Below are positions 36,006 to 49,450 of a stretch of DNA of 64,000 nucleotides, piece after piece. The DNA is taken from NCBI GenBank assembly GCA_028023455.1, contig JAQFVV010006272.1:4381127-4445126 (forward strand), written 5' to 3'. The DNA is from Epiperipatus broadwayi. Its lineage: Eukaryota; Onychophora; Udeonychophora; Euonychophora; Peripatidae. Positions within the stretch are counted from its first letter, which is position 1, and each line of letters begins with the position of its first letter. The notes beneath the pieces are model-generated. The model was not told the origin of the DNA and ran no database searches. It saw only the letters and a list, made by a program, of their open reading frames with translations. The position numbers and the translations under genes are program-made.

Positions 36006-38146
36006 TGTAACGGTATACATATGCCGTTACATTATTTTAAAATTAAAATAAAGGGGGAAATAAATCTTAAGTAAAAATGATTTTATTAAAAACTAAAAGC
36101 CAAAAATTAAGAGTTATGTTAACATATATATATTGCACAGATAAAAAACTTTAAAAGTATTTTTTAAAAAAAAAAAGGATTTGAAAGTATTTTTGTAAAA
36201 TAAAAAAATCTAAAGATAAATAAATATTTTTGTTAAAAAGTTGTATAAAGGAAAATAGAAATAAATGTTAATGAATTTCTATTTTAAGAATCATATTTTA
36301 ATCTTAGAAAAGGGAAGTGATTGTTTTATTAATTAAATGTACAGCAAACTAGCCCTTGGGGCACTTAAATAATTAAAAGGTCAGATAGGAAATATAAATA
36401 AAAATTAGAGATTGTTTCCCACTCTGAAGCAGCAACAAATGCACGGACCATAATGGAAAAAACATCTAGACCTTAGGATCAGTGACATCATGTTCGATCG
36501 ATGCGTGAAAATGCTGATAAGAGGCTAATAAATTTATAAAAGTCAAAATAATTGTATTCATTCATTGTTGTTGTTTTAGAGCTGACTATTAATCTACATA
36601 TGAACTGTAGCTGTATTGCAGACTCCTACATCATGGAGTATGCAATAGATTTAATTTCCTGACAACCAGCTGAGGCCTCCCGATGACAGTTCTTTACCAA
36701 ATGAATGGCAAGTAGCAGCTTCATTTCAAAGGGAGACAAACAATCTATGAAAGTGATCACAAAGATGGATCTCTAAATCTGCTGGAATCCATAAAGTATA
36801 AACTCTTGTGTTTATCTAATATGAAATTTTTCAAATTTGCAATTAGTAACTGAAAATAAGAACTCTTATCTGACCTAAAAAGAAAAATTTCAAATCAATT
36901 AATAATAATTTTATTTATGCATATGTTGAATTAATCATTTCCATTTTTTATGTGTTAATTAAACTGTATTAAATTTAAGCTGGGAGTAGATGGCTGCATA
37001 AATTCATTAATGTTTGTTAGTTATTTCTTAAGATTTTCATATGCATAAAATATATATATCAGTAAATATGATACCTCATGCTGAGTATCCAAACGTATTT
37101 ATTCATATATCTTTTAAGTTATTGTTGTCAATGCAGCACCTTATGATAAGTGCCATTGGGTTTATTTTATTGTAAATTTCCCTCTGCAATTCCATCAATA
37201 ACTTTTTATTTAAAAACATTTGTTTATTTTAAAGGGGTTTAATTTCAGACTATTTGTTTTGTAGTTAGGTCGATGCTGGTGGAGAGATATATGGGTATTT
37301 ATATTGATGTAATGGGAAGCATGTTAGCATACAGGGCAAAAGCCCAATATGAATGCATGATCTGAAAGTGTAGTCGATGCATTCCAATGGATGTGGACGT
37401 ATTTCCCAAACCATTGTTTTCCTGTTTACTCTGGATGTTAATAGTAAAATGGCCAAAAATGGAATTCACCATTTCAGAGAATTTTCAATATATATTTTCC
37501 AAATGATTTCCTTCGCCAGACAGATGCTCATTTGTTCTGAGCAAGGATCATTTCTCTTTAAATAATACCACACTGCAGATGCACATTCCTGTCAGCATGG
37601 TTTTATGCTAGCATCTTCATATTGGATTGGTTGCATCTGTATATCAGGAAGCAAGCGTTGGTTTGGCTGCGAACTTTTAGTCTGAGATTGGATGATTGTT
37701 TTTGAAAAGTTTTTAACTGAGTAATCTAAGTAGCCTATATATACTCAACATTCTAAACAAACTATTATATAAACGTCCATCTGTGTGGACTTTCTAAAAT
37801 AATAATTTAAATTTAAAAATAATAACAAATTTAAGATTAATTTATTGCTCAATTTAAAATATATTTATATTCATGTGTCAATAAAAGTTTTTTGTGCGTT
37901 ATTACTGGCAGTAGCTTATTTATTTCTTTATTTTAGATCCTTCTTTATTGAAATGCTTTAAATAAGTATTTATTATAAATCTCTGCATCTCCTTGAGCTA
38001 GTGGAATGGGCTAAAAGTCAATAATAAAATAAAATTTGGATCTTAGCAGTACGTATTTGCCTACTATATAAATGTTCCAGGTTCGAATGACATGGTGGCA
38101 CCCTCTATGGCAGATACGGTAAAACTAAATCCACCCCGACCATTAT
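36006..38146 (+). repeat. 2-kb dispersed repeat, copy b
   Basis: It starts with the near-palindrome TGTAACGG...CCGTTACA within 26 bases and aligns with 2176-4119. The end holds GGTTCGAATGAC (B-box-like, about 38090) and GCAGATACGGTAAAACT. It directly abuts segment P at 38147. The overlapping open frames at 37265-37565 are inside the repeat and have no recognised domain. Confidence 0.65.
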
Positions 38147-38990
38147 TTCAATCTGGTTATACAATCTCACCATCGTAATTTATTACTGTATTTAAAAGTA
38201 TCTATCTGTTTTGGGGAAAATCAAGCATTCTGTCTTTTAAATGTTTTTCTATAAATATTTGGTCATAAAATCAAATATATATATATATACTTGAAATGTA
38301 TTTTATTTATTTTCACGACCATAATGGCATGAAAATAGTTTTCTTATATATATAATAAATCTCAGAATGCCCCCAAAAATAATGGTAGTCATCACATTTC
38401 ACAACCGTAAACCAAAGCATTAATGGCAATCATGTAATCTTTTTTATAATTAATTGGCATCTTAATACAATACCCACCAAAGATGTGTTAAATTATATAT
38501 AATATTTAGATAATAAAAAAGCATATGAAAACCCTTAGTGTGAATTTCACTATGTAATTGTATACCGTTTGGTTGACAGCTTGCTCATTCATGCACATAC
38601 AATTAATTCATAATGTATATAATAATTTGTTATCATATTAAACTATTTATTGTCTAAACTTATTTGAGTCATTTGAATTCCTGTTTCCCCACTTCCACAC
38701 ATACAATCATGTGTATGCATATTTTAATTTAGTTAATATTGAGTCTCATTGTCTTCTCCACTCTGCTAGTGGGCCGGATTTGAAATAAATTCTCATGTGC
38801 CATCATTATGTTATTCATTACGTGTTTGACCTGGGCTTATGGAGTGGGTTTGAATTCAGGTTGGTCCCTGACCTAAATCTCAGGCTTGACTGGGTTTAAA
38901 GTACATTTTGTGAATTCCAGCTTAGATGGATAAACATGTTTTGACCGGTACATAGGATTTTTTTCCTCGGGCTTGGCCTCTCAACATGGG
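38147..38990 (+). repeat. Segment P, inverted partner of 41895-42735
   Basis: This segment of about 840 bp matches the reverse complement of 41895-42735. Shared landmarks include GTTTTGGGGAAAATCAAG, CATAATGGCATGAAAATAG and AAACATGTTTTGACCGGTAC. Confidence 0.8.
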
Positions 38991-39634
38991 ACTTTGATAT
39001 ATAAACCCACATACCTGAGTCATATATAAAGTTTTTTTTGGCATTCAGATATATATGAAAAATGTGTAAATGATTTATAAATTATTGATCAGTTTGTGTT
39101 GGCTGGTGCCCTTACAAAAAGAAATTTTGCCAACCAGTAGCGAAGATCATATTCAAAAATGTTGGAAGTAAATGATTCAAACTCAGATAAAAATTATTGA
39201 GAGCATTTTTTTTTATTTAATGCTATAATGTAAAAATTTAAACATGTTGTAACCAGACTGAGTTTTCTTTTCAGATGTAGGGGTGAAACCAATAGAAACC
39301 AAAGGGAGAAATGGCTAGATTAGTATAGTAGGGATAAAATATTAAATAAAATCTTAAATAAACATTTTTTTCCCAGCAAGCAAAAAGGTAAACTCCACCA
39401 AAGCTATAGTTGTGCAGATATATAGAAAGTGGGGGAGCAGTGATTGGTAGGCAAGAGATCTTTTTTTAAAAAAAAGGGGGGGGATGATAGAACATTAACT
39501 CAGCACAAAAAATGAAATGTGCATAAAATTAAATTTTTTTTTTTTGCTTCTTTTGGTCATCACCTGAAAACACCTAGTCAAAACATTTTTTTTTCAATTT
39601 TTTGTTTTTTCATTTCATTATATGTGATAAAGAA
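38991..39634. other. Spacer between P and the palindrome
   Basis: AT-rich with a G-run at about 39476-39483 and a poly-T at 39535-39545. No partner was found elsewhere in the window. Confidence 0.4.
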
Positions 39635-41905
39635 TGAAGCAGTCAATCTTAGCTTAAGATTGAGCTTCATGATATCATCTACTAACCTGTGTTTAAACCC
39701 TATATCCCATCCTGCTCCTTTACTTGTGTATATATATTTTATGTATATATTTGAGATGTGTGCCTTAAAGTTATAAAATTTTAACTTTTAAATAACATTT
39801 TTAAATTATTATTAATTCTTTTTTTATTAAAGTACATAGGTATGGCTCAAATATATATATATAGGAGCAAAAATACTAACAAAATATTGATTTTTTAAAA
39901 AATATTTTATTATACGTCATTTTAAAACTTTTTCTTTTTAAATTGTTTTTCCTATTAAATTGTATATTTTGTCAAAATCCAAGATGGAAGATGCAATTGT
40001 TAATTGTCCAAAAATAATTAAAGGGTTGGAAATATAATATTGTTTTAATCTTGGGAAGGAATTTTTAATTAAGTTTTTATTTAAAATAAAATGGGAATTA
40101 ATAGATTTTACTTTTGTATCCATATGTTATCAAATGATTGCATCTTTCAAAAACAATTGACAAAGAAAACTTAAAATTTCTGTTGGATTACAGATTACAT
40201 TTAAGCTAGAGATAAAAAATTGAAAGCATTCTTCAAATACCTGGGCAGGAGTATAAAGTGGGCTAATTTGAATACAAAAACATTAGCTACTATTGAGAGA
40301 ACTGATTATTAATAGAAGCCATGCTGGTTTGAAAGTTAAATATAATAATGATTGAGTAGTAAGTCAATCCTGTGAAGGTCATCTGCCACTACCATACCAT
40401 CATGTTCCTGTAAAATGAAGGAAAATCCTAATGGAGAACTTTAGAATGCTGAATGGAAGCTTGCTGTCATATAAGAACTTACATGGATCCATTAAATGCC
40501 ATACTTTGAGACTTTTAAATTGTGCAAGGTAAGGATTTGCATATCACCTAAAAGTAAATCTAGCTGACTAATCTCAAATCCTACTATCAATTTCTCCTAA
40601 TGTATGATTTAACTTTGTAACTTTTCTAATATGTAACTTGCTCTCAAATAATTTCTCTAAATTTAATTCTCTCTCATATGCTCTAACTGTCTTTAACTTT
40701 GGTGCGGTCATTTATTTATATGTATTTATTACTTAATTTTATATGTCTAATTTAATTATTATTAATATGCCAATCTCAAGCGATCTGATGAGTTTAATTT
40801 CTAAAATCTTTTCCTTCTTTTAAGTAAACCTTCATGAATTAAGGTTATTAATGTCCCCTTAAAATATAATGCAGTATTAATTAATATGCTCACCAGATTG
40901 TTTTTACGAGTCAACATTTTGCTGTTTTAGTATAGAAATTTGTTGTTTGTAACTAGATTCTACCTGGAGTGAATCCATAACTTAGGCTAATTAATGCTCT
41001 GAAATTTTAAAATGTTATTTATTAAATTCTGAAAGAGTGACCTATTACTTGTTTTCTCTGTAATTGCAATTTTACTTTATTTCTTCATACTTTTAAAATA
41101 TCAAATGTTTATATATCATAGTTATCAAAATCCACGAAGGTGGGATTGAATCATTTTTAAACAGCAGAAGAGAAAAGGAGTAAATTTTAATATATATTTT
41201 ACTATTTTAGTTAAGTAAAATCTCCCCTATATATAATAATGGCATAGCATATTATTTATCTAAATTATGACATTCAAACAAGGGTCATTTATTTTAAAGC
41301 AGTAAATCTTATTCAATGTTGTTAGTGACATTTATTCATAGTGCATTACTGACATTTAGCCTTATCTTCATAATTATATATATATGTGTGTGTGTGTGCT
41401 TCTAATCTGGGTGTTACAACAAGATTGAACCCATATATTTCTTCTCATGCTTTGTCCTGTGGATAGTTGACCTACCCAGAACCACTTATTTTGTATTAAA
41501 GGGCCTCTGGCAGTGATTCCAACATGCCTGCCACATGCTGTGCTTAACCACTTTCTTTGTATAAAAGGCCTCTGTACATCAGTGATGTCCATGGCATGCC
41601 TTATCCACATTTCTCTAACCACTGCCCAAGAAGGGGAGGTCTTAGACTTCATTTTTGTCCAGAAGCATGACTTTTTCCTGTTAGCTCTTCACTGATGTCA
41701 GCACTGCAAACTTCTTCATATTATTATTTCTTTTGCTTCATGACCCAGTTTTAATGCTCTAATATTAAAATTGCACTCTGCTTAAATATATATATATAAA
41801 ATGCTGAGTATCACTACTTTTATTAATAATGTTATTTCAGTCTGTTATATAATCCCACAATCATAATTTCTTAGTTCTGTATTTAAGTGTATATGCCTTG
41901 AGGAA
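39635..41905 (+). repeat. Left arm of a 5.2-kb palindrome (segment Q)
   Basis: It matches the reverse complement of about 42670-44868 along nearly its full length, with small indels in TA runs. Near 41470-41640 it contains two tandem units of about 66 bp, each bounded by GTGGTT. The minus-strand frame 41652-41374 crosses these units and is disrupted in the other arm, so it is not called as a gene. Confidence 0.85.
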
Positions 41906-42735
41906 AGCCTGGAGAAAAAAACCTATGTACCAGTCAAAACATGTTTATCCATCTAACATGAGCCTGAACACTCAAAATGTACTTCAAACCCAGTAAAGCC
42001 TGAGATTTAGATCAGGGACCAATCTGAATTCGAACCCACTTCATAAGCCCCAGATCAAATACTTAATGAATAACATATAATGATGGCACATGAGAATTTA
42101 TTTTAAATCTGGCCCACTAACAGAGCGAAGAAGACAATGAGACTCAATATTAACTAAATCAAAATATGCATACACATGATTGTATGTGTGGAAGTGGGGA
42201 AACAAGAATTTGAATGACTCAAATAAGTTTAGACAATAAAATAGTTTAATATGATAACAAATTATTATATACATTATGAATAAATTGTGTGTGAATGAGC
42301 AAGCAGTCTACCAAATGATATATAATTACATAGAAAAATTCAAACTAAGGGTTCTCATATGCTCTTTTATTAACTAAATATTATATATAAATTAACATGC
42401 ATCTTTGGTGGGTATGGTATTAAGATGCCAATCAATTATAAAAAAGATTACATAAGATTGCCAATACCACTTTGGTTTACAGTTCTGAAATGTGGTGACT
42501 AACATTATTTTGGGGAGTGTTCCAAGATTCATTATATATATATAAAAAAACTATTTTCATGCCATTATGGTCGTGAAAAAAATAAAATACATTCAAAATA
42601 TATATATATGATTTTATGACCAAATATTTATAGAAAAACATTTAAAAGACAGAATGCTTGATTTTCCCCAAGACAGATAGATACTCTTAAATACAGTAAT
42701 AAATTACAACAGTGGGATTGTATAACCAGACTGAA
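41895..42735 (-). repeat. Segment P', central part of the palindrome
   Basis: This is the reverse complement of 38147-38990. It forms the spacer between the two Q arms. Read on the minus strand, Q (44868 to about 42740) continues directly into P (42735 to 41895), so the full element unit is about 3 kb. Confidence 0.8.
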
Positions 42736-44868
42736 ATAACATTATTAATAAAAGTAGTGATACTCAGCATTATATATATATATATATATATATATTTAAG
42801 CAGAGTGCAATTTTAATATTAGAGCATTAAAACTGGGTCATGAAGCAAAAGAAATAATAATATAAAGAAGTGTGCAGTGCTGACATCAGGGAAGAACTAA
42901 CAAGAAAAAGTGATGCTTCTGGATGAAATGAAGTCTAAAACCCCCTTCTTGGGCAGTGCTTAGAAAAATGTGGATAAGGTAGCTAAGCATAGCATGTGCC
43001 AGACATATTGTAATCACTGCCTGAGGTCCTTTTATATAAAATAAGTGGTCCTGGGATGGTCAACTATCCACAGGACAAGGTGTGAGAAGAAATTGATGGG
43101 TTCGATCTCATCATAACCCCCAGATTAAAAGCACATATATATAATCATGAAGGTAAGGCTGAATGTCAGTAAAACGCAATATGGATAAATGTCACTAACA
43201 ACATTGAATAAGGTTTACTGCTTTAAAAATAAATGACCCTTGTTTGAATGCCATAATTTAGATAAATATGTCGCTATTATATATAGAGAAGATTTTACTT
43301 AACTAAAATAGTAAAATATATATTAAAATTCACTCCTTTCCTTTTCTGCTGTTTAAAAATGATTCAATCCCACCTTCACAGATTTTGATAGCTAGGATAT
43401 TTAAACATTTGATATTTTAAGAGTATGAAAAAATAAAGTAAAATTGCAGTTACAGAAAAAACAAGTAATAGGTCACCCTTTCAGAATTTAATAAATAACA
43501 TTTTAAAATTTCAGAGCATTAATTATCCTAAGTTATGGATTCACTCCATGTAGAATCTAGTTACAAATAAATTTTTATACTAAAACAAACAAAATGTTGA
43601 CTCGTAAAAATCTGGCAAGTGTATTAATTAATACTGCATTATGTTTTAAGGGGATGTTAATAACCTTAATTCGTGAAGATTTACTTAAAAGAAAGAAAAG
43701 ATTTTAAAAATTCAACTTGTCAGATTGCTTGAGATTGGCATATTAATAACTAAAATAGACATATAAAATTAAGTAATAAATACATATAAATAAATGACTG
43801 TACCAAAGTTAAAGAAAGTTAAAGCATATGAGAGAGAATTAAATTTATAGAAATTATTTGAGAGCAATTTACATATTAAAAAAGCTACAAATTTAAATCA
43901 TACATTAGGAGAAATTGATAGTAGGGTTCAAGATTAATCAGCTATATTTACTTTTAGGCGGTATGCAAATCATTACCTTGCACAATTTAAGAGTCCATTC
44001 TCAAAGTACGGCATTTAATGGATCCATGTGAGTTCTTATAAGACAGCAAGCTTCCATTCAGCATTCTAAAGTTCTCTGTTGGGATTTTCCTTCATTCTAT
44101 GGGAACATGATGGTATGGTAGTGGCAGATGGCCTTCACAAGATGGGCTTACTACTCGATCTTTTTTTTAACTTTCAAACCAGCATGGCTTCTAGTAGCAA
44201 CCAGTTCTCTCAATAGTAGCTAATCTTTTTGTATTCAAAATTAGCCCACTTTATACTCCTGCCCAGGTATTTGAAGAATGCTTTCAATTTCTTATCTCTA
44301 GCTTAAATGTAATCTCTAATCCAACAGAAATTTTAAGTTTTCTTTATCGATTGGAAATAGATTTGACAAAAATGTTGATACAAAAGTAAAATCAATTAAT
44401 CCCCATTTTATTTTAAATAAAAACTTAATTAAAAATTCCTTCCCAAGATTAAAACAATATTATATTTCCAACCCTTTAATTATTTTTGGATAATTAACAA
44501 TTGCATCTTCTATCTTAGATTTTGACAAAATATACAATTTAATAGGAAAAACAATTTAAAAATAAAAAGTTTTAAAATGACGTACAATAAAATATTTTAA
44601 AAAATCAATATTTTGTTAGTATTTTTTCTCCTATATATATATATATTAGAGCCGCATCTATGTACTTTAATAAAAAGGAATTAATAATAATTAAAAAAAT
44701 GTTATTTAAAAGTTAAAATTTTATAACTTTTAGGCACGCATCTCAAATATATACATAATATATATATATATATATATGACTAAAGGAGTGGGATGGGATA
44801 TAAGGTTTAAACATAGATTAGTAGATGACATCATGAAGCTCAATCATAAGCTACGATTGACTGCTTCA
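42670..44868 (-). repeat. Right arm of the palindrome (segment Q')
   Basis: This is the inverted copy of 39635-41905. The two arms differ at scattered positions and in TA-run lengths, so the palindrome is not freshly made. Confidence 0.85.
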
Positions 44869-44912
44869 ATATATACATGCCAAAAATTAGTTTTTATCTC
44901 ATCTCCATCTAT

Positions 44913-45670
44913 AAACTTGTAATACATTAATGATCAGTCTTTCAAGCTATTGTGCATGCGCTTTTTATGAGTGTTAATAATAAATGAATACTTTCATTCC
45001 CAACACAAGATATAGTATTTATGAAAGAATAAAATGAATCCACTTATTCTTTCAAACCCAAATGCTTATATATGGGCAAATCTTAAGTACTGGAAATGAA
45101 AGCATGAGGATAGACCACTCACTTTAAATTACTGTTTACAATGTCTGAATAAATGACATTGACAAAATTATCTAGAATTTACTAACATAACTTTCTTTCA
45201 TAAATACTATATCTTGTGTTGGGAATGAAAGTATTCATTTATTATTAACACTCGTAAAAAGCACATGCACAATAGCTTAAAAGGCTGATCTTTAATGTAT
45301 TACAATTTATAAACATAGCTCTATATAAAAATAAATGCCTATTTACGTATGTTTAAGTTTCATTTGGGAGTGACGTTTAGTAAATTCTAGATCATTTCAT
45401 CGACATCATTCATTCAGACATCATAAACAGTAATTTAAAGTGAGTGGTCTATCCTCATGCTTTCATTTCCAGTACTTAAGATTTGCCCATATATATGCAT
45501 TTGGGTTTGAAAGAATAAGTGGATTCATTTTATTCTTTCATAAATACTATATCTTGTATTGAGAATGAAAGTATTCATTTATTATTAACACTCATAAAAA
45601 GCACATGCACAATAGCTTGAAAGGCTGATCTTTAATGTATTACAATTTATAAATAGAGCAATATATAAAA
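44913..45670. repeat. S-family inverted cluster: one forward and two reverse copies
   Basis: A forward copy lies at about 44913-45181, a partial reverse copy at about 45196-45310 and a full reverse copy at about 45384-45660. All share ATGAATACTTTCATTC and AAAATGAATCCACTTATTC or their complements. The two reverse copies are in tandem and both are followed by ATAAAAATAAATGC. Confidence 0.8.
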
Positions 45671-48240
45671 ATAAATGCTTATTTACATCTATAAACTTGT
45701 ATAACTAGATAGTACATATTTATCTTATGGTCTTCCTATTTGTCTATATTTAATAGATCCATCTATATTTTTATCTATCTATCTATTGATTTGTTTAACT
45801 ATCCTCCATTTATATATCTATATATCCATTTATCTACCAAAATATCTACTTATCTATCCTTCTTTGGCTCACTTTCCTTTTATACATAAATGTGTTGAGA
45901 GCTAGACTGTTACCAAAAGGGGGATGAGAATGGTATATCATTTCAGATATGAGAATGACTGCAATAAATCAGTAAGTAGTACCTGATGTTTTTAAGATAA
46001 GATATTGTTTCATTAAAGACTATACTGTATATTAGAACCCATATGAACAATTTTCTCTACCTTTTCTTTGTGGTTTTTTATCTTGCACTTTTTAATACTG
46101 TAAGATAGTATAGGATTCAATTTTCATTACAAAAAAATTGATTCTTATCTTTTGCTTTCAATTTTTGAGTACAATTCTTGGCACTGGAAATTAATGATGC
46201 ATTTAAATTTAGTTATGATTAATTTACAAGAGAGAATGATTAATAATGAGTTATTTTACAACAGGATTTGGGGAGAAGTTTCAATTCAGCAAGGATTTTG
46301 TATTTAAACATCTCTATTTAAGGATTCCCTGCTTATTATATAAGTAAAAAGGACAAAAATATTCTAAAAGTGACCTAGCTTACGAAATCTGTAATCATTT
46401 AGCATATAATTTATATTATTTGTCTTAAAGTGATTCAAATAATTACAAAATTAGTAATGTTATTAGTAATATAAATAATGGTAATAAAAAAGGAATTTTT
46501 TTTCTAAGCATAGATTTGAGTCTAACTTTAATTTATGTAAACACTAACTGCACTTGTAATTAATTAAGCAGCAGATAAAATTTAAGACTAACTAATATAT
46601 TTTAGTAAAACTCATCCCCCAGAGAAAAAAATTTAATTAAATTGGAAGATAGTTACAAGTTTTGAAGACTTATATGGTGTGGATTTGTGGCAATACTTTT
46701 AAAAACATTTTTTTCATAATTGTATGATATTAAAACTCAGATGCTAATTGGACAGCCACTGCCTGTTTATTCTGGTACTGTTCTAGAGTGATTTAAGTAA
46801 TAATTACTTTGTTCAGTCCATGTTTCTTCTGGTTAATTTTTTAATTGCAAAAATAATAAATTTATATTTTAGTTTCTTTTTTGTAGATGGATATCAGGTT
46901 TAATCAAGCATTACACACTGATCTGAATTTATTCATTTTTTATATGGATCAATAGAGACTAATCACATTTTAATTAAGCTTTTTTTATATTGTAAATATA
47001 CTTTTATTAAATTGCATTGGTATTTTTATTAATAGAAATAAAATATATATTTTTTAAAAGTTCAAACAAAAAGACTCTTATATAAGTTGTTCATTGTTTG
47101 CTTTTTCAATGTAAATTAAGTGCAGAATAAATTTTAAACTTACTTCATTTTTTAAAATAATTATATTTGTTTTATCAAAATATATTAAATATATTTTTTC
47201 AAACTGAAGATCACACATATAAAAAATTAAATGAAAAATTTGTCTTTACTTAGTTATATTTAGTCTTCAATGAAAAGATTAATGCATAAATTGGTGGGAC
47301 CAGTAAACTTTCACCAAAAATTACTGAAAAGAATATTTTTTCTCTGTATATTCACTCAATTACTCTACTATTACTAAATGTTTTCACAATACTTGAATTT
47401 ATTGCTATAAGTACTTTATTTAACACAAAAATTGCTAAAGAAAGGGATTTGATGTGTGCTCAAAACAATGGCATTTAATCAATTATGTTATAGTTAAAAG
47501 CATTTACAGATTCAGATTATTAACCAGCCCAAAGATTCGTAAGCTACTAAGTTAACATGATAATGACATTAAAAATAATCTTACTCCAAGTGTATTGATA
47601 CAAAGTTTAATGTTCATTCTTTAAAAGTACCTACTACTCTTGTTTTTTCCATATGTCATAGCATCTACCAGGAGGGATATATTATTGAAACATAGTCTAT
47701 TTCTGACTTCACTAAAAAAAAAAAAAAAGAATTCTGACGATTTCTCTGACAATAATTCTATTAATAATTATTTGATTAAAAGAAAACATGTGGAATGTTT
47801 TTCATAAAAGAAGAATAAATTGATTTTTTTTATTACATAAAAAAGAAGTTTAACAACTAACAAACAAACTTAAAATAATTGGTGGTACAAAATTGCAATA
47901 ATTTTGGTGCATTGAAATTAATATATGGACTTAGAAAAACAATAATTCTCTTAAACTCAAGAATAGGATTCTTTTATATAACAGTTTCAAACAAGTATTT
48001 AATCATCATTTTGAATAATGGTATAAAAATTAAAATGAGTTTTTTATTAATGATATATTCACTCTCACCCTAACTATTTATTTATAATTGGGTAAATCAA
48101 AGTAGGTTTTTGCAAAATGAAAAAGTTTAATAATCTGATGAGATACCAAGACAAGTTCTAAAATGTAGTGGTGTCATGATAGCTTCAATACCATTGTTAT
48201 ATTTTAAAAATATATGAACTCACAAAAATGTGTCTATTAA
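45671..48240. other. AT-rich stretch, no gene seen
   Basis: A CTAT/ATCT tetranucleotide-like tract lies at about 45770-45860. Nothing else is recognised. Confidence 0.4.
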
Positions 48241-48480
48241 TCTTAAATGTAGTTGAGGAGAATGTGACCTGCCACTGCTAGAGATGTCATTTCTGCTTAA
48301 ACATGCAGAAATATCCACAGAATGGACCCAAAAGCAGCAATGCTTGTTTCAGCCACTATGTGGCGCTGTTCACCATGCATAAGCACAGGAACATTCCACC
48401 AGCTAGCTGGCATCAAAGCTTCCCGCTTGGTGGCGCTGGTTGCAATGCGTAAGCCCATTTGTCTTAAAATTTCTTCTATA
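48241..48480 (+). repeat. Less AT-rich island with a 24-base repeated block
   Basis: TGGCGCTG followed by a TGCATAAGC/TGCGTAAGC tail occurs twice about 70 bp apart (near 48361 and 48431). An open frame at 48322-48609 covers it but reads into AT-rich sequence and has no recognisable domain. It is probably an old repeat. Confidence 0.4.
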
Positions 48481-48689
48481 ATTTCAATTTATAAAAATAA
48501 AATGAATATAAAAAATAATATAGTAATTATCATGGAATATTACTGTTATGCAGAACAACAAAAAGATTTTCAAAACTTTATGAAATTTATTGTTTCCAAT
48601 CACAGATGAGTGACACTAGTTTTAGAGAAACAAAAAATACTAGACTTAGTTTTTGTTGTCAGGAAATTTTAAAAATCATATAGAAAGTA

Positions 48690-49010
48690 ATTGTTTGATT
48701 TATATGTTGCTTTTATTGATTTAGTTAAAGCACATGATTCAATTAATTAAATGTTTGTTGCAATCTTTAAAATTAGTTGCTTATCTATCAAATATGACCT
48801 TTACATGATAAAAAAAGCTCATTACTTCTGAAGAAAAATATGAAGCATTTAAAATGAAAGTTGTTAATAAACAAAGATGTACATTATCTTCAACTTTCTT
48901 TTACATTTTTTGTTTTAGGAATTATTTATAGAAGGCTTCATGAAGCAAAAATATGTAATACAGATTTGGTAGTGAAGTTTTTAATTTAAACTAATTAAAA
49001 GCAATAACTA
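48690..49010 (+). pseudogene. Non-LTR retrotransposon (LINE) reverse transcriptase remnant
   Basis: In shifting plus-strand frames the sequence reads YVAFIDLVKAHDSIN (about 48701-48747), then VVNKQRCTLSSTFF (about 48862-48903), then YRRLHEAKICNTDLV (about 48928-48972). These match in order the catalytic FxDLxKAFDS motif A, the KQGCxLSPTLF block and the following RRL region of LINE reverse transcriptases. Stops and frameshifts are frequent. KAHDS replaces KAFDS, and GVKQGC has decayed. Weaker traces may continue to about 49450. The family is not assigned. Confidence 0.7.
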
Positions 49011-49450
49011 TATTCTTTTTGGCTTTTATATTTCCAATATAAGCCAATAAACATCACATGATCACCAATACATATAGAGTTTTGCATGTTTTAATATTTT
49101 CAGTATACTGATAATTAGGTTTATTTTACCAAAATGTTCTTAAAAGTTTTAAATGTCACCTAAAAATATTTTGGCTTAATAATTAATGTTCAAAACTCAA
49201 ATCCTTTATCAACCACTGAAGGAAAAAAATCTCCATTATCTTTTTGATTACATAGTTATCATTTTAAAAAAAGGTAAATAAATTTAAATATTTTTATAAC
49301 TTTCAAAGAGAAAGACAGATTTGAATACTGAGTTACAACACACATCTCAATGACCTATTGCTGCATTTAATAACTTAATTCAAGTATTCATTATAGTAAT
49401 AAAAGTTATTACAAAATTTTATTTAAGGATGCTCATGAGATTCTAAAACA

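Noticed and set aside
41374-41652. 92-codon minus-strand open frame
   Set aside because: It lies in tandem units within the palindrome arm, is broken in the other arm, and shows no domain.
48322-48609. 95-codon plus-strand open frame
   Set aside because: It crosses a repeated island into AT-rich sequence, with no splice context or domain.
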